Positions 24,390 through 33,503 of a DNA stretch of 64,000 bases are shown in pieces. The DNA comes from Corynebacterium pseudodiphtheriticum DSM 44287 (lineage in GTDB: Bacteria > Actinomycetota > Actinomycetes > Mycobacteriales > Mycobacteriaceae). The first letter of the stretch is position 1, and each line of letters begins with the position of its first letter. The translations under genes and the position numbers were made by a program. The DNA lies in NCBI RefSeq assembly GCF_000688415.1, contig NZ_JIAH01000005.1, positions 1-64,000 on the forward strand, read 5' to 3'. A model generated the notes under the pieces. It was not told where the DNA came from, did no database searches, and was given only the letters and a program-made list of their open reading frames with translations.

Positions 24390-26240
24390 TTAGCGCAGTG
24401 AGTTCCAGAGGTTTTCTGCCTCAATCTCGTCCCATAGCACCACGTTTCCGACGTCGGTATCAGCAAAACCACCGACCGGTACCGTCTTGGTTTCCACCCC
24501 GGTACCCATCGACAATGCCAGGCGGGCCAGGTGCCATACGTGATCGCTTTCGCCGACGGTAAACGACTTTGATACCGAGCTGATCATCGGGAATACGTCA
24601 AAAGGGTTGAGCAGCGTCGACGGGTTCGTAGCCTCGTGCATCAGCGCAGAGAAAAACTCACGCTGGCGTTCTACACGGTCCAAATCACCCATCGCGGTGG
24701 CACGGGTACGCACATAGCCCAGTGCGTTGGCACCGTCCATTTCTTGGCATCCTGCGCCAACATTGAGATTGGCCAACGGATCGTCGATCGGTTCGGAAGG
24801 ACACAATTCCACCCCGCCGATAGCGTCGACAATATTGGCCAAACCGCCCATGCCCACTTCGGCGTAGTGATCAATGCTGACTCCGGTGTTGGCCTCCACG
24901 GTTTGCGTCAATAGCTGTGGGCCGCCATAAGTAAATGCCGCGTTGATTTTGTCTTGCCCAAAACCAGGCACGTCGACGTAGCTGTCGCGAGGAATGGAAA
25001 TCAGCTGTGCACTGGTGCCTTCCAGGTGCAGCAACATGATCGCGTCGGTGCGGCCGGTTCCAATATCGCCACCGGTGCCTAGCCGGGCAATATCTTCTTC
25101 GCTTAAGCCCACGCGCGAATCCGAACCAACCAGCAGCCAGTTCGTGCCCTTGGTGGATCCGATAGGTTGCTCCGGTTCCGAGGCCACGCGGGTGAGCTGG
25201 GCATCCGCCCAAAAAGCAATAACCAGCAGCAGAACTATGAGCACTGCCAACGGCCAGCCCAAGCATCCAACACAGCCGAATTTCGGGCGGCGCAGCTTCG
25301 AGCGCAACCCGGCCGCACTAAACTTTCCGAAACCACGGCCACCGTGCGCGCCGGGGTGTGGATTGCGTACATCGGCGTAAGCTTGCTGGTACTGCTGGCT
25401 CGGTTGCCCATACCCACCGGGTTGTGGATAGTACTGTCCAGGTTGTTGGGCATAAGGTTGCCCCACATAATTTTGTGGCGGCCGTTGCTGTGGTGGCCGT
25501 TGCTGTTGTGGAGGCTGCTGATACGGAGATTGCTGCCCAGGAGGCTGTTGCCCTGGCTGCTGTGGAAATTGCTGTGCGGAACGAGACGGCACTTCACCGT
25601 GACGGTCCTGTCCTGCCGCGCGGCCCTGCGCGTACCCTGCCGCGGCACCACCGACAGCACCGCCCGCTACTGGTCCGCCCAAGTCCATGCGGGTCGGCTC
25701 CGAAGGGATCCGCTGTTGGTTGCGCGACTGGTGCAGTTGCTCGCGGTTGACCGGACGAGCACCCGGGTGGTTGTGCCCGGAGACCGAACGTGCACCATGC
25801 CCAGCATCGTGATTTGTGCTCTGCCGAGCAGAATTAGCCCGTTGCGCATCATAAATAGCGCGTTCACGGCGCAGCTTTTCCCGGTCAATCGGCGGGCGGT
25901 TCGCCCGCGAATCTTGCCGGTTGGTGCGCGCCGGGCGCGCAGAGTGTGCAGAACGCTCGGAGTGTTCAGGCCGCTCAGGCCGTTCGGAACGCGGCGGACG
26001 TGCAGCACGAGGGGCACGCGAAGGTTCTTGCGGGGCTTCGGGCTTGGCATGTCGCCCGCCGCCAGCGGAATGACGGCCGCTTTCCCGTGCACGATCGGGC
26101 GCCGTGCGTGGACGCCGTCGTACTGGCCGACCGTAGCGATCCAGCAGCGGCTTACCGTCGCGCCCCAGGACGACGTCACCTTCTGCAGGCCCGTGGGATC
26201 CCCCGTGCCGTCCAGCTGGCCGTTCTCCGCGATCTGTCAT
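24390..26240 (-). CDS. lcpB: LytR-CpsA-Psr (LCP) family envelope ligase
   Basis: LCP proteins attach polymers such as arabinogalactan to peptidoglycan at the outer face of the membrane. This 616-residue protein has a cytosolic N-terminus of about 320 residues, Arg/Pro-rich then Gln/Pro/Tyr-rich, a membrane helix (about 325–345, LGWPLAVLIVLLLVIAFWA), and an extracytoplasmic LCP domain with the key VGSDSR, GRTDAIMLLHL and SIPRDSYVDVPG motifs. The context (next to amidase/pheA) matches my memory of C. glutamicum lcpB, hence the symbol; treat it as an orthology guess. The leaderless box is at 26248. Confidence 0.85.
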   Translation of the reverse strand: MTDRGERPAGRHGGSHGPAEGDVVLGRDGKPLLDRYGRPVRRRPRTAPDRARESGRHSAGGGRHAKPEAPQEPSRAPRAARPPRSERPERPEHSERSAHSARPARTNRQDSRANRPPIDREKLRRERAIYDAQRANSARQSTNHDAGHGARSVSGHNHPGARPVNREQLHQSRNQQRIPSEPTRMDLGGPVAGGAVGGAAAGYAQGRAAGQDRHGEVPSRSAQQFPQQPGQQPPGQQSPYQQPPQQQRPPQQRPPQNYVGQPYAQQPGQYYPQPGGYGQPSQQYQQAYADVRNPHPGAHGGRGFGKFSAAGLRSKLRRPKFGCVGCLGWPLAVLIVLLLVIAFWADAQLTRVASEPEQPIGSTKGTNWLLVGSDSRVGLSEEDIARLGTGGDIGTGRTDAIMLLHLEGTSAQLISIPRDSYVDVPGFGQDKINAAFTYGGPQLLTQTVEANTGVSIDHYAEVGMGGLANIVDAIGGVELCPSEPIDDPLANLNVGAGCQEMDGANALGYVRTRATAMGDLDRVERQREFFSALMHEATNPSTLLNPFDVFPMISSVSKSFTVGESDHVWHLARLALSMGTGVETKTVPVGGFADTDVGNVVLWDEIEAENLWNSLR

Positions 26241-26247
26241 GGCAGAT

Positions 26248-26253
26248 ATTTTA
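26248..26253 (-). promoter_or_regulatory. Leaderless -10 box of lcpB
   Basis: On the minus strand TAAAAT is 7 bases before the ATG at 26240, with no Shine-Dalgarno. Confidence 0.55.
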
Positions 26254-26300
26254 CCTATCCTTGCTTGTGCAGTGCCCGCTTAGTGTCCTTTAGTAAGTAA

Positions 26301-27425
26301 TCACGCATGCACATCAAGCGCGAGCCCGAGCAGCTCGTCGTCGGCAAGCGTGATGGACCCCAAATGAACCCCAACTGGTGGGCGTCCAGGCAAAGCCCAA
26401 GGAATCGAAATAGCGGGCCTTCCCGTCATATTAAATAGCGAACACCATGGTGACCAGCGGGTTTGCTCGGCAAAACAACGTGAGTGCTCCATCGCGGCAA
26501 AATGGCCCACCGGCGGCGGATCATGGGTGAGCGTGGGCGATAACACCACATCAACATTCCAAAAAGAATGCAACAGACCATTCAGTGCCGCGGCGTGTTT
26601 TTTCGCTGCCTGCACCTCCGCTGGTGCTTGCCGACGCCCGAGCTGCCCCACCCAGTGCGGGTAGCCGACGGTGCCTGAGCCTGGTGCTAATGTGTCGTCG
26701 GCAAGCGCGGTGGCGAGCGCGGAGCTAAAAATCGTGCGGAAGGCGTCTAGGGTGCGCTCACCGGGAAACGCAGTGATGGGGATGATCTGGTGGCCCGCGG
26801 AATTAAGCGCTTCGGCGGCTAGCTCTGTGGCCTGCACCATGGGATCGGCAACCTCGGCATCTGCCAAAATCGGGTCGGTGAGTAGGCCGACGCGCACACG
26901 AGCAATGCTGGGGTGAAGTTCGTGCAAGAAAACCGAATCAGCCACCGTGGTGGTGACAAACCCCTGCACCGCTAACGCCCCGTTCGGCATTCCCGGTGGC
27001 CGCGGGGTGGTGGGTTTGAAACCGACAAGCCCGCAGGCCGCAGCCGGAACACGGATCGAACCACCGCCGTCCGAGGCATGCGCGGCGCGCACAGTACCGA
27101 GTGCGACCTGCTCTGCAGCACCACCCGACGAGCCACCCGGGGTCGCGCCCGGCCACAAGGGATTCGTCGGGGCAGGCAGGCCCACCGGCTCGCAATCAAT
27201 GCGTAAGCCCAGCTCAGAAGACGCGGTTTTCGCTTCGATGCGCGCGCCCTGGGCTTGCAGATGCGCTAGAAACGGCTCGGTGCGCTGGGCAATATATCTG
27301 CGGGAGATATTGCCCAAGGTGGTGGGAAGCCCGGCGACGTCGTAAAGATCCTTTGCTGGGATCGACCAACCCGCCAGCCGCTCGGGGTTGGGGAGGTGCG
27401 CGTGTTGCGCCCGCGGAAAGACCAT
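26301..27425 (-). CDS. Amidase-signature enzyme, short form
   Basis: This family hydrolyses amide bonds with a Ser–cisSer–Lys triad. All three are visible: Lys25 in PAKDLYDVAG, Ser99 in GGSSGG and Ser123 in DGGGSIRVPA. At 374 residues it is shorter than the about 450–500 usual for the family, with little in front of the Lys. The substrate is unknown. It is divergent from pheA across 24 bp and lies in the same direction as, and upstream of, lcpB. Confidence 0.87.
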   Translation of the reverse strand: MVFPRAQHAHLPNPERLAGWSIPAKDLYDVAGLPTTLGNISRRYIAQRTEPFLAHLQAQGARIEAKTASSELGLRIDCEPVGLPAPTNPLWPGATPGGSSGGAAEQVALGTVRAAHASDGGGSIRVPAAACGLVGFKPTTPRPPGMPNGALAVQGFVTTTVADSVFLHELHPSIARVRVGLLTDPILADAEVADPMVQATELAAEALNSAGHQIIPITAFPGERTLDAFRTIFSSALATALADDTLAPGSGTVGYPHWVGQLGRRQAPAEVQAAKKHAAALNGLLHSFWNVDVVLSPTLTHDPPPVGHFAAMEHSRCFAEQTRWSPWCSLFNMTGRPAISIPWALPGRPPVGVHLGSITLADDELLGLALDVHA

Positions 27426-27436
27426 GCAGATCAGGG

Positions 27437-27443
27437 TAATCTA
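27437..27443. promoter_or_regulatory. Divergent -10 boxes between amidase gene and pheA
   Basis: TAATCT (27437–27442) lies 7 bases before the pheA ATG at 27450. On the other strand TAGATT (27443–27438) lies 12 bases before the amidase ATG at 27425. The two boxes overlap by five bases in a gap of 24 bp. Confidence 0.5.
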
Positions 27444-27449
27444 GCGGGC

Positions 27450-28325
27450 ATGAGCACCGTGGCATACCTGGGACCCGCCGGAACTTTCACCGAGGCTGCA
27501 CTGCACAAGCTACAGCGCGCCGGGGTGTTTGCTCGGGCGGGACACGATGCAGGGGCTGGTATCACCGCTGTTCCGGTGGCTTCGCCGGGTGAGGCTTTAC
27601 GACGCGTCAGCATAGGCAAGGCCGATTATGCCGTTGTAGCCGCAGAAAGCTCCGTCGAAGGCGCAGTGACTGCCACGCACGACGCGTTGGTGGAAAACCC
27701 CGGGTTGCAGATTTTCGCCGAGGCCACACTGGATATCCAATTCAGCATCCTGACTGCTACCGAAGAAATCGCGGCAAAGCCGCACGCGATTACCAGCATT
27801 GCGACGCACCCGGTGGCGTATCAGCAGATCCGCACCTGGGTGGAAAACCACCTGCCGAATGCCGAGTTCATCCCGGCCTCATCCAACGGGGAAGCCGCAC
27901 GCATGGTCGCACAAGGCCGCGTTGATGCCGCTGCCGCCCCGGATAATGCTGCGGATCTGCATGGGCTTGCGCGGCTAGCACAAGGGGTGGCTGATGTTTC
28001 CGGCGCCCAGACTCGTTTTATTGCACTTACTGCGGCGCAGCGAAGCGCTGCACCCCGCACGGGCAACGATCGCACCGGAATCATTTTTCACGTGCACAAC
28101 GAACCCGGCGCACTGGCTGGCGTGTTGCAGGAAATCGCTGGCCACGGGGTGGATTTGTCCCGCATTGAATCCCGCCCGACGCGCACCGGACTGGGGACTT
28201 ACCGCTTTCATATCGACATGCATGGCCACATCGATGACTTACCGGTGGCCGCGGCGCTTGCGGCACTTGAACGGCGCTGCGAGAAAGTGCAATTCCTCGG
28301 CTCCTGGCCCAAGGCAGGGGTTTAA
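27450..28325 (+). CDS. pheA: Prephenate dehydratase
   Basis: The 291-residue enzyme converts prephenate to phenylpyruvate in phenylalanine biosynthesis. The catalytic domain (about 1–180) contains YLGPAGTFTEAAL at the N-terminus and TRFIAL at its end. The C-terminal ACT domain (GIIFHVHNEPGALAGVLQEIAGHGVDLSRIESRPTR) binds phenylalanine for feedback control. It is a monofunctional enzyme without a chorismate mutase part. The start is set by TAATCT 7 bases upstream; a longer in-frame GTG at 27396 would overlap the divergent amidase gene. Confidence 0.94.
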   Translation: MSTVAYLGPAGTFTEAALHKLQRAGVFARAGHDAGAGITAVPVASPGEALRRVSIGKADYAVVAAESSVEGAVTATHDALVENPGLQIFAEATLDIQFSILTATEEIAAKPHAITSIATHPVAYQQIRTWVENHLPNAEFIPASSNGEAARMVAQGRVDAAAAPDNAADLHGLARLAQGVADVSGAQTRFIALTAAQRSAAPRTGNDRTGIIFHVHNEPGALAGVLQEIAGHGVDLSRIESRPTRTGLGTYRFHIDMHGHIDDLPVAAALAALERRCEKVQFLGSWPKAGV

Positions 28326-28327
28326 GC

Positions 28328-28981
28328 ATGGGAAAAGTCATTTTGCTCCGCCACGGGCAAACACACTCCAATATCCACGGCTACCTGGATACGCGCCCGC
28401 CGGGAGCAGAACTCAGTGAGCTGGGGCGTCGACAAGCCCACGCTGTTGGTGAGGAATTCGCCCGTGATCTGGGAGAAATCCCGCAGTGGTGGTCGTCGAT
28501 GGCCATCCGCACGCAGCAAACCTCTGAGATCGCTGCCCGTGCCTTCGAGCAATTCCGTGGACTCGAGCCCTACACCATCCCAGTGCAGGTGACCCCGGGG
28601 CTGTTTGAGGTTTTCGCTGGTGACTACGAAATGAGCCAAAACATGGGGAAAATCGCCGAATACCATCAGTGTTTGCTGCGGTGGCTCGAAGGCGACGAAC
28701 AAGCAGCAACCCCTGGCGGTGAAACCTACCCCGAGATTCTGGCGCGCTATTTACCAGTGATGGAACAAGCCGCAGCCAGCGATAACACCACGGTCATTGC
28801 CAGTCACGGCACCGTTATCAGAGTCGTGGCGCGCTACCTCACGGGCCTGGACCCGAGGCAAGCATTTGAATGGTATCTGCCCAACTGCCGCTACATCGTG
28901 CTAGACCCGGCAGGGCGGGAGTTTGGGCAGTGGAAGCTCGAGCGCTGGGGCGACTATGATCTGGGGGTCCTGCATACCTGA
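28328..28981 (+). CDS. Histidine phosphatase-family protein
   Basis: The 217-residue enzyme has the catalytic RHGQTHSN at the N-terminus (phospho-His) and the second His in IASHGTVIRVV. The family covers phosphoglycerate mutases and broad-specificity phosphatases; the length fits a cofactor-dependent mutase-like phosphatase. The substrate is unknown. It starts 2 bases after the pheA stop, so they are co-transcribed. Confidence 0.9.
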   Translation: MGKVILLRHGQTHSNIHGYLDTRPPGAELSELGRRQAHAVGEEFARDLGEIPQWWSSMAIRTQQTSEIAARAFEQFRGLEPYTIPVQVTPGLFEVFAGDYEMSQNMGKIAEYHQCLLRWLEGDEQAATPGGETYPEILARYLPVMEQAAASDNTTVIASHGTVIRVVARYLTGLDPRQAFEWYLPNCRYIVLDPAGREFGQWKLERWGDYDLGVLHT

Positions 28982-29027
28982 GCCGTGCTGCTTACGGCAG
29001 CCGAAAGAGCCGGGCGGTGCGGAAGTT

Positions 29028-29375
29028 TTAGCCAAAACCAGCGGCATGCAGCTGCTCTTCGTCCATACCGAAATAATGCCCGACCTCATGAAACACAGTC
29101 ACCTCGACTTCGTCGGCAAGCTGCTGGATACTGCTGCAATATCGCTTCAGGGCTTCGCGGTACACAAAAATCGCATCCGGCAGAAAACCTGTGTGGTGGT
29201 GGGTGCGCTCCACCAAGGACACGCCCTCATACAGGCCTAAAATCTCGGGGTTTTCCGGGTGAAAATCCTCAATCAAAATGGCAACATTGCGCAGGCGATA
29301 CGCGAAATCATCCGGGATTTTATCCAGCGCATCTAGCACTAGCTCCTCGAAATCCTCGTCGCTAATTTCAACCAT
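29028..29375 (-). CDS. Minimal zincin metallopeptidase-like protein
   Basis: The protein (115 residues from ATG 29375) belongs to the small metallopeptidase (zincin-like) family, with HEVGHYFGMDEEQL near its C-terminus, giving the HExxH-x6-E-type zinc site. The start at 29375 (MVEISDEDFEELV) has aaaggtgg 6–13 bases upstream; a longer in-frame start at 29426 would give 132 residues. The role and substrate are not established in the family. It follows the septum-formation gene by about 60 bp. Confidence 0.82.
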   Translation of the reverse strand: MVEISDEDFEELVLDALDKIPDDFAYRLRNVAILIEDFHPENPEILGLYEGVSLVERTHHHTGFLPDAIFVYREALKRYCSSIQQLADEVEVTVFHEVGHYFGMDEEQLHAAGFG

Positions 29376-29434
29376 TGCCCACCACCTTTGCACCTTTGCC
29401 GGAAGCGGAATGATTTCCGCTGTCATCGCAGTTG

Positions 29435-30457
29435 TTAGCGCCTTGGATTACGCTCTGGACGTTCCTCTGGTGGGCCACCGTCGATAGTCAACGCCCCACG
29501 GCCTTCGCGTGCTGTGCCTTCAATGGTGGAAAAACCGCCGCCATCGCGGGCGTGCACCAGCGTGCAATTCACGGAATAGGAACCATTACGCCAGGAATCC
29601 TCGCTAATCGCACCCCAGTATGGTTGCAGCGTGGACTGGTACAGGTTTTCCTCGCCGCCTAAATAATCCTCGCCTGCGCGGGTGCAGACGTCGGCAAGAA
29701 ATTCATCCTGGGCTTCGCCGGCCGGGTATCCATCCGGGAAATTCTCCCGCAAATTGACCGTTGAGGTGACCTCCATGTGGTGCGGTTCGCCGCAGGCGAC
29801 CTCGGTCAGGGTTTGTGATTCCTCGATGCGTAGGCAGGACTGTGCGCTATAAACCCGGGCTTGATCGCGCTCCGAAACCTTGCCGGTGGTCAGCTGCGGC
29901 ACACCGCGCGCATCGGTGGTTTGCAGGCCGCACAGCATGGTGCGATCGCCATTCTCCCAGGCAGGAGCCGGCGGGAGGATAGGGGCGATGGAATATTTGC
30001 CGGTCGGATCAAAACGACCATCTAAGTAGCGCAGGGTGGGTGCGCGGCAGAGTTCTTCGCGTAGCTGGGCTTGGCGTGCGGTGCCGGGAACCCCCGCTTC
30101 CGGGCCGAACTCGGCAGTAGGATAAGCACTCAAATCCTCGCGCGCGGAGACTTCAAAACGGTGTTCTTCCGCGCAGTCGGCTTGTTCGAAATTGGTGATT
30201 TTACCTTCCGGGGTAATATCCCAGCTCAGACAGGCGCCAGCATCAGCGGTGGTGAACGATGCCACCTTTGGCTTTGGTTTCTGCGTCGATTCGGTCGCAG
30301 GGCTGGCGTTGACGGTGGTGTCGTTTGCTTGACCAGTGCTGCTGGAACCGGAATCCGAAAACAGCCCATAGCCGGTTAATGCCGTTGCGCTGGCAAGAGC
30401 AGTCACCAGTGCCGTGCGCACTGCTGCTGCTGATCGCCATGGTGACTGAGTACTCAT
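29435..30457 (-). CDS. Septum-formation family membrane-anchored protein
   Basis: The 340-residue protein has an N-terminal membrane anchor ([23 protein letters not shown]), a low-complexity Thr/Ser/Pro linker, and an extracytoplasmic domain with paired Cys residues ([31 protein letters not shown]) as in Septum_form proteins. These are secreted or anchored actinobacterial proteins near the cell-division machinery, without a known activity. The start is supported by TAAACT 8 bases upstream. Confidence 0.75.
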   Translation of the reverse strand: MSTQSPWRSAAAVRTALVTALASATALTGYGLFSDSGSSSTGQANDTTVNASPATESTQKPKPKVASFTTADAGACLSWDITPEGKITNFEQADCAEEHRFEVSAREDLSAYPTAEFGPEAGVPGTARQAQLREELCRAPTLRYLDGRFDPTGKYSIAPILPPAPAWENGDRTMLCGLQTTDARGVPQLTTGKVSERDQARVYSAQSCLRIEESQTLTEVACGEPHHMEVTSTVNLRENFPDGYPAGEAQDEFLADVCTRAGEDYLGGEENLYQSTLQPYWGAISEDSWRNGSYSVNCTLVHARDGGGFSTIEGTAREGRGALTIDGGPPEERPERNPRR

Positions 30458-30465
30458 CGGCAGCT

Positions 30466-30493
30466 AGTTTACCTTGTCGTTTCACGCTAGACT
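30466..30493. promoter_or_regulatory. Divergent leaderless promoters (septum gene / serS)
   Basis: On the minus strand TAAACT (30471–30466) is 8 bases before the ATG at 30457. On the plus strand TAGACT (30488–30493) is 8 bases before the GTG at 30502. The whole gap is 44 bp. A GGAGG at 30496–30500 also stands directly before the GTG, too close for classic use. Confidence 0.5.
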
Positions 30494-30501
30494 CTGGAGG
30501 C

Positions 30502-31752
30502 GTGATTGATCTGAAGCTTTTGCGCGAAAACCCTGACCTTGTCCGACAGTCGCAGCGCACCCGCGGCGAGGACCCGCAGCTTGTCGACGAGCTGCTGGCT
30601 GCAGACGAAAAGCGCCGTCGCGCTATTGCCACCGCAGATGATCTGCGCGCGGAACAAAAAGCATTCGGTAAAAAGATCGGTCAGGCTTCCGCAGAAGAAC
30701 GCCCAGCGCTGCTGGAGGGATCTTCCGAGCTGAAACTAAAGGTCAAGCAGGCGCAGGAAGAGCAAAAGGCCGCCGAGGATGAAGTAGCCGCCATCCAGTA
30801 CCGTTTGTCGAACATCGTGGAGGGCGCACCTGCCGGTGGCGAGGAAAACTTCATTGAAATCGAACGCGTCGGAGAAATCCCTAGCTTCGATTTCGAACCG
30901 AAAGACCACCTGGAGCTTGGGGAAAAGCTCGGGCTTATCGACATGACTCGCGGTTCGAAGGTCGGTGGCGCACGTTTTTATTACCTCACTGGTGATGGTG
31001 CTTTCTTGCAACTGGGCATGATGATGCTCGCTGCGCAAAAAGCGCGCGAAGCCGGATTCCAGCTGATGGTGCCTCCGGTTTTGGTGCGCCCAGAGATCAT
31101 GTCTGGCACGGGCTTTTTGGGTGAACACTCCGACGAAATTTATTACCTGGAACGCGATGACATGTATCTGGTCGGTACCTCGGAGGTGGCGTTGGCGGGC
31201 TATCACAAAGACGAGATCATCGATCTTGCCGACGGCCCAATCCGCTATGCCGGCTGGTCTTCGTGCTTCCGTCGGGAAGCCGGTTCGCACGGTAAAGACA
31301 CCCGCGGTATTTTGCGTGTGCACCAGTTCGACAAGGTAGAGATGTTCAGCTACTGCAAACCGGAGGATGCAGCAGCGGAACACCAGGCTTTGCTGAACCT
31401 GGAAAAAGACATGCTTGCCGCCATCGAGGTTCCATACCGCACCATCGACGTTGCCGGGGGTGATTTGGGTAGCTCCGCAGCACGCAAATTCGATAACGAG
31501 GCCTGGGTGCCATCTCAGCAGACTTTCCGTGAGCTGACTTCCACCTCGAACTGCACTACCTTCCAAGCCCGACGCTTGTCGACGCGTTACCGCGATGAAC
31601 AGGGCAAAACCCAGACTGCTGCGACGCTCAACGGCACGCTAGCCACCACTCGTTGGCTGGTTGCGATCCTGGAAAATCACCAGCAGGCCGACGGCACCGT
31701 GGTAGTCCCAGAAGCCCTACGCCCATTCGTCGGCAAGGAGATTTTGGAGTGA
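30502..31752 (+). CDS. serS: Seryl-tRNA synthetase
   Basis: The 416-residue class II synthetase charges tRNA-Ser (and tRNA-Sec in organisms that have it). It has the N-terminal long coiled-coil arm (about 1–110), then motif 2 ([21 protein letters not shown]) and motif 3 ([19 protein letters not shown]). The start is GTG at 30502, giving the family's usual length; an upstream in-frame start would run back into the divergent gene. Its stop overlaps the next gene by four bases (GTGA), forming an operon. Confidence 0.96.
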   Translation: MIDLKLLRENPDLVRQSQRTRGEDPQLVDELLAADEKRRRAIATADDLRAEQKAFGKKIGQASAEERPALLEGSSELKLKVKQAQEEQKAAEDEVAAIQYRLSNIVEGAPAGGEENFIEIERVGEIPSFDFEPKDHLELGEKLGLIDMTRGSKVGGARFYYLTGDGAFLQLGMMMLAAQKAREAGFQLMVPPVLVRPEIMSGTGFLGEHSDEIYYLERDDMYLVGTSEVALAGYHKDEIIDLADGPIRYAGWSSCFRREAGSHGKDTRGILRVHQFDKVEMFSYCKPEDAAAEHQALLNLEKDMLAAIEVPYRTIDVAGGDLGSSAARKFDNEAWVPSQQTFRELTSTSNCTTFQARRLSTRYRDEQGKTQTAATLNGTLATTRWLVAILENHQQADGTVVVPEALRPFVGKEILE

Positions 31753-32645
31753 CCGAATACCGCAGCCGTGCCGGGCTACGCGTGCCAGAAAACCTGCCGA
31801 AGCTGAGAAAGCACCCATCTGAAGCCCGCGAAATTCCCTACGGCACCCCGGTGGTGCCGCTGGCTCGCTGGCTGATGTTTCTGCAGGGCATCGAAGTGAC
31901 CGTGGACGGCGTCGAAAATATCCCTGCTGATGGTGGCGCGCTTCTGGCAATCAACCACACTGGCTATTACGACTTCATCCTGGGCGGGTACCCTGCGTAC
32001 CTGCGGGGACGTCGCATCGTGCGCATGATGGCGAAAAAGGCGATTTTTGATACGCCGATTGTCGGTACTGTGCTGCGGATGATGGGCCACATCAGCGTGG
32101 ACCGTTCTGCAGGAAAAGGTGCTGCATCCAAGGATGCAGCGGTGCAGAAATTGCGTGAGGGCAAACTGGTGGGGATTTTCCCAGAGGCTACGATCTCACG
32201 CGCATTTGAAATCAAAGACCTGAAGACCGGTGCTGTGCGCATCGCAGATGAAGCAGATGCGCCGTTGCTTCCGGTGATTATTTGGGGATCGCAGCGCATC
32301 TGGACCAAAGACCTGCCCAAAAACCTCTGGCGTGCCAATGTGCCGGTGCGGGTAGCCGTCGGCAAGCCCATCGAACTCAGCGGTTCCGTAGAAGAAGATA
32401 CTGCAGCGCTGAAAAAAGCGATGGAAAAGCTGCTAGAAACCACCCGGGAGAAATACGCCGAGCGTCATGGGCCATTCGAACCTGGCTTACCGTGGATGCC
32501 GGCTTCTTTGGGCGGGAGCGCTCCAACCCTGGAACAAGCCGCTGAAATTGATGCTGCCGCGCGTGCCGAACGCGCACGTAAAAAAGCTGCGAAGGCGGAA
32601 AAAGCTGCAAAGGCAGCGAAGGCGGAAAAGAAAGACCGCAAGTGA
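31749..32645 (+). CDS. 1-acyl-glycerol-phosphate acyltransferase-family protein
   Basis: The 298-residue enzyme has the PlsC acyltransferase motif NHTGYYD (His and Asp catalytic) and the FPEATIS motif, and would acylate a lysophosphatidate-like lipid at the membrane. It has no convincing membrane helix and ends in an Ala/Lys-rich basic tail (about 30 residues). The GTG start at 31749 overlaps the serS stop (GTGA), and its own stop overlaps the HAD gene the same way. Confidence 0.9.
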   Translation: MTEYRSRAGLRVPENLPKLRKHPSEAREIPYGTPVVPLARWLMFLQGIEVTVDGVENIPADGGALLAINHTGYYDFILGGYPAYLRGRRIVRMMAKKAIFDTPIVGTVLRMMGHISVDRSAGKGAASKDAAVQKLREGKLVGIFPEATISRAFEIKDLKTGAVRIADEADAPLLPVIIWGSQRIWTKDLPKNLWRANVPVRVAVGKPIELSGSVEEDTAALKKAMEKLLETTREKYAERHGPFEPGLPWMPASLGGSAPTLEQAAEIDAAARAERARKKAAKAEKAAKAAKAEKKDRK

Positions 32646-33496
32646 GCCAGGCAGATGATGCAATGGCCATCGGGCCCGCCCCGCGACTAATCGTCAGCGA
32701 TATTGACGGTACCTTCATTAATTCGGCCGATCGTGTGCCGCCGCGGGTACGCGATGCCATACATAAGGCAACCGCGCAGGGGATGCATTTTGCTTTAGCG
32801 ACTGGGCGCCCTTTCCGCTGGTTGCAGCCGGTATTAGAACAAATAGCAGCCCGACCAGTGTGTGTCACTTCCAATGGAGCGGTGATTTACGACTGTGCTG
32901 CCGATGAGGTGCTCACCGCCGCAGAGATCTCGCCGGAACTGATGGAAGAGGTCTATCATACTGCACAAGAAATTTTTGCCCCCTACGGCGGGGTAAGTAT
33001 CGCTGCAGAATACGCAGGCTATTCCGTACGGCAAGACCCAACCGAGCTGTTTGTGGCCGCGGATAATTACGCACACACTTGGGCCGATTCGCAATTTATT
33101 TCTAAGCCGACAGAACAAGTCTGGCAAAAGCCCGCCGTGAAGTTTTTATTGCGTAATCCGGCGATGTCCGCGAACCAGATGTATGGGCTGTTGGCTGAAC
33201 ATATTGATAGCCGACGCGCACACGTTACGTATTCGATTGATGCGGGATTGCTGGAAGTCGCGGCACCGGGGGTAAACAAGGCCGCTGGCCTGGAATTCCT
33301 TGCCAACCACTTGGGAGTGGCGGCTGCGGACGTCATCGCCTTCGGTGATATGCCAAATGACATTGAGATGCTGCGCTGGGCCGGGCGTGGGGTAGCAGTA
33401 GAAAATGCGCACCCGGCGGTGCGCCAGGCAGCTGATATGGTAACTGGGTCTAATGACGATGCCGGGATAGCCCAGATCATAGAACGGTGGCTGTAG
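32642..33496 (+). CDS. Cof-type HAD-family phosphatase
   Basis: The 284-residue enzyme has the HAD nucleophile motif VSDIDGTF (Asp nucleophile) and the fourth motif [10 protein letters not shown]. The C2 cap of Cof/IIB type sits between them, as in sugar-phosphate or phospholipid-related phosphatases. The substrate is unknown. The GTG start overlaps the preceding stop (GTGA). It is the third gene of a serS–acyltransferase–HAD operon ending at glpK. Confidence 0.88.
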   Translation: MSQADDAMAIGPAPRLIVSDIDGTFINSADRVPPRVRDAIHKATAQGMHFALATGRPFRWLQPVLEQIAARPVCVTSNGAVIYDCAADEVLTAAEISPELMEEVYHTAQEIFAPYGGVSIAAEYAGYSVRQDPTELFVAADNYAHTWADSQFISKPTEQVWQKPAVKFLLRNPAMSANQMYGLLAEHIDSRRAHVTYSIDAGLLEVAAPGVNKAAGLEFLANHLGVAAADVIAFGDMPNDIEMLRWAGRGVAVENAHPAVRQAADMVTGSNDDAGIAQIIERWL

Positions 33497-33503
33497 AACA
33501 ACC

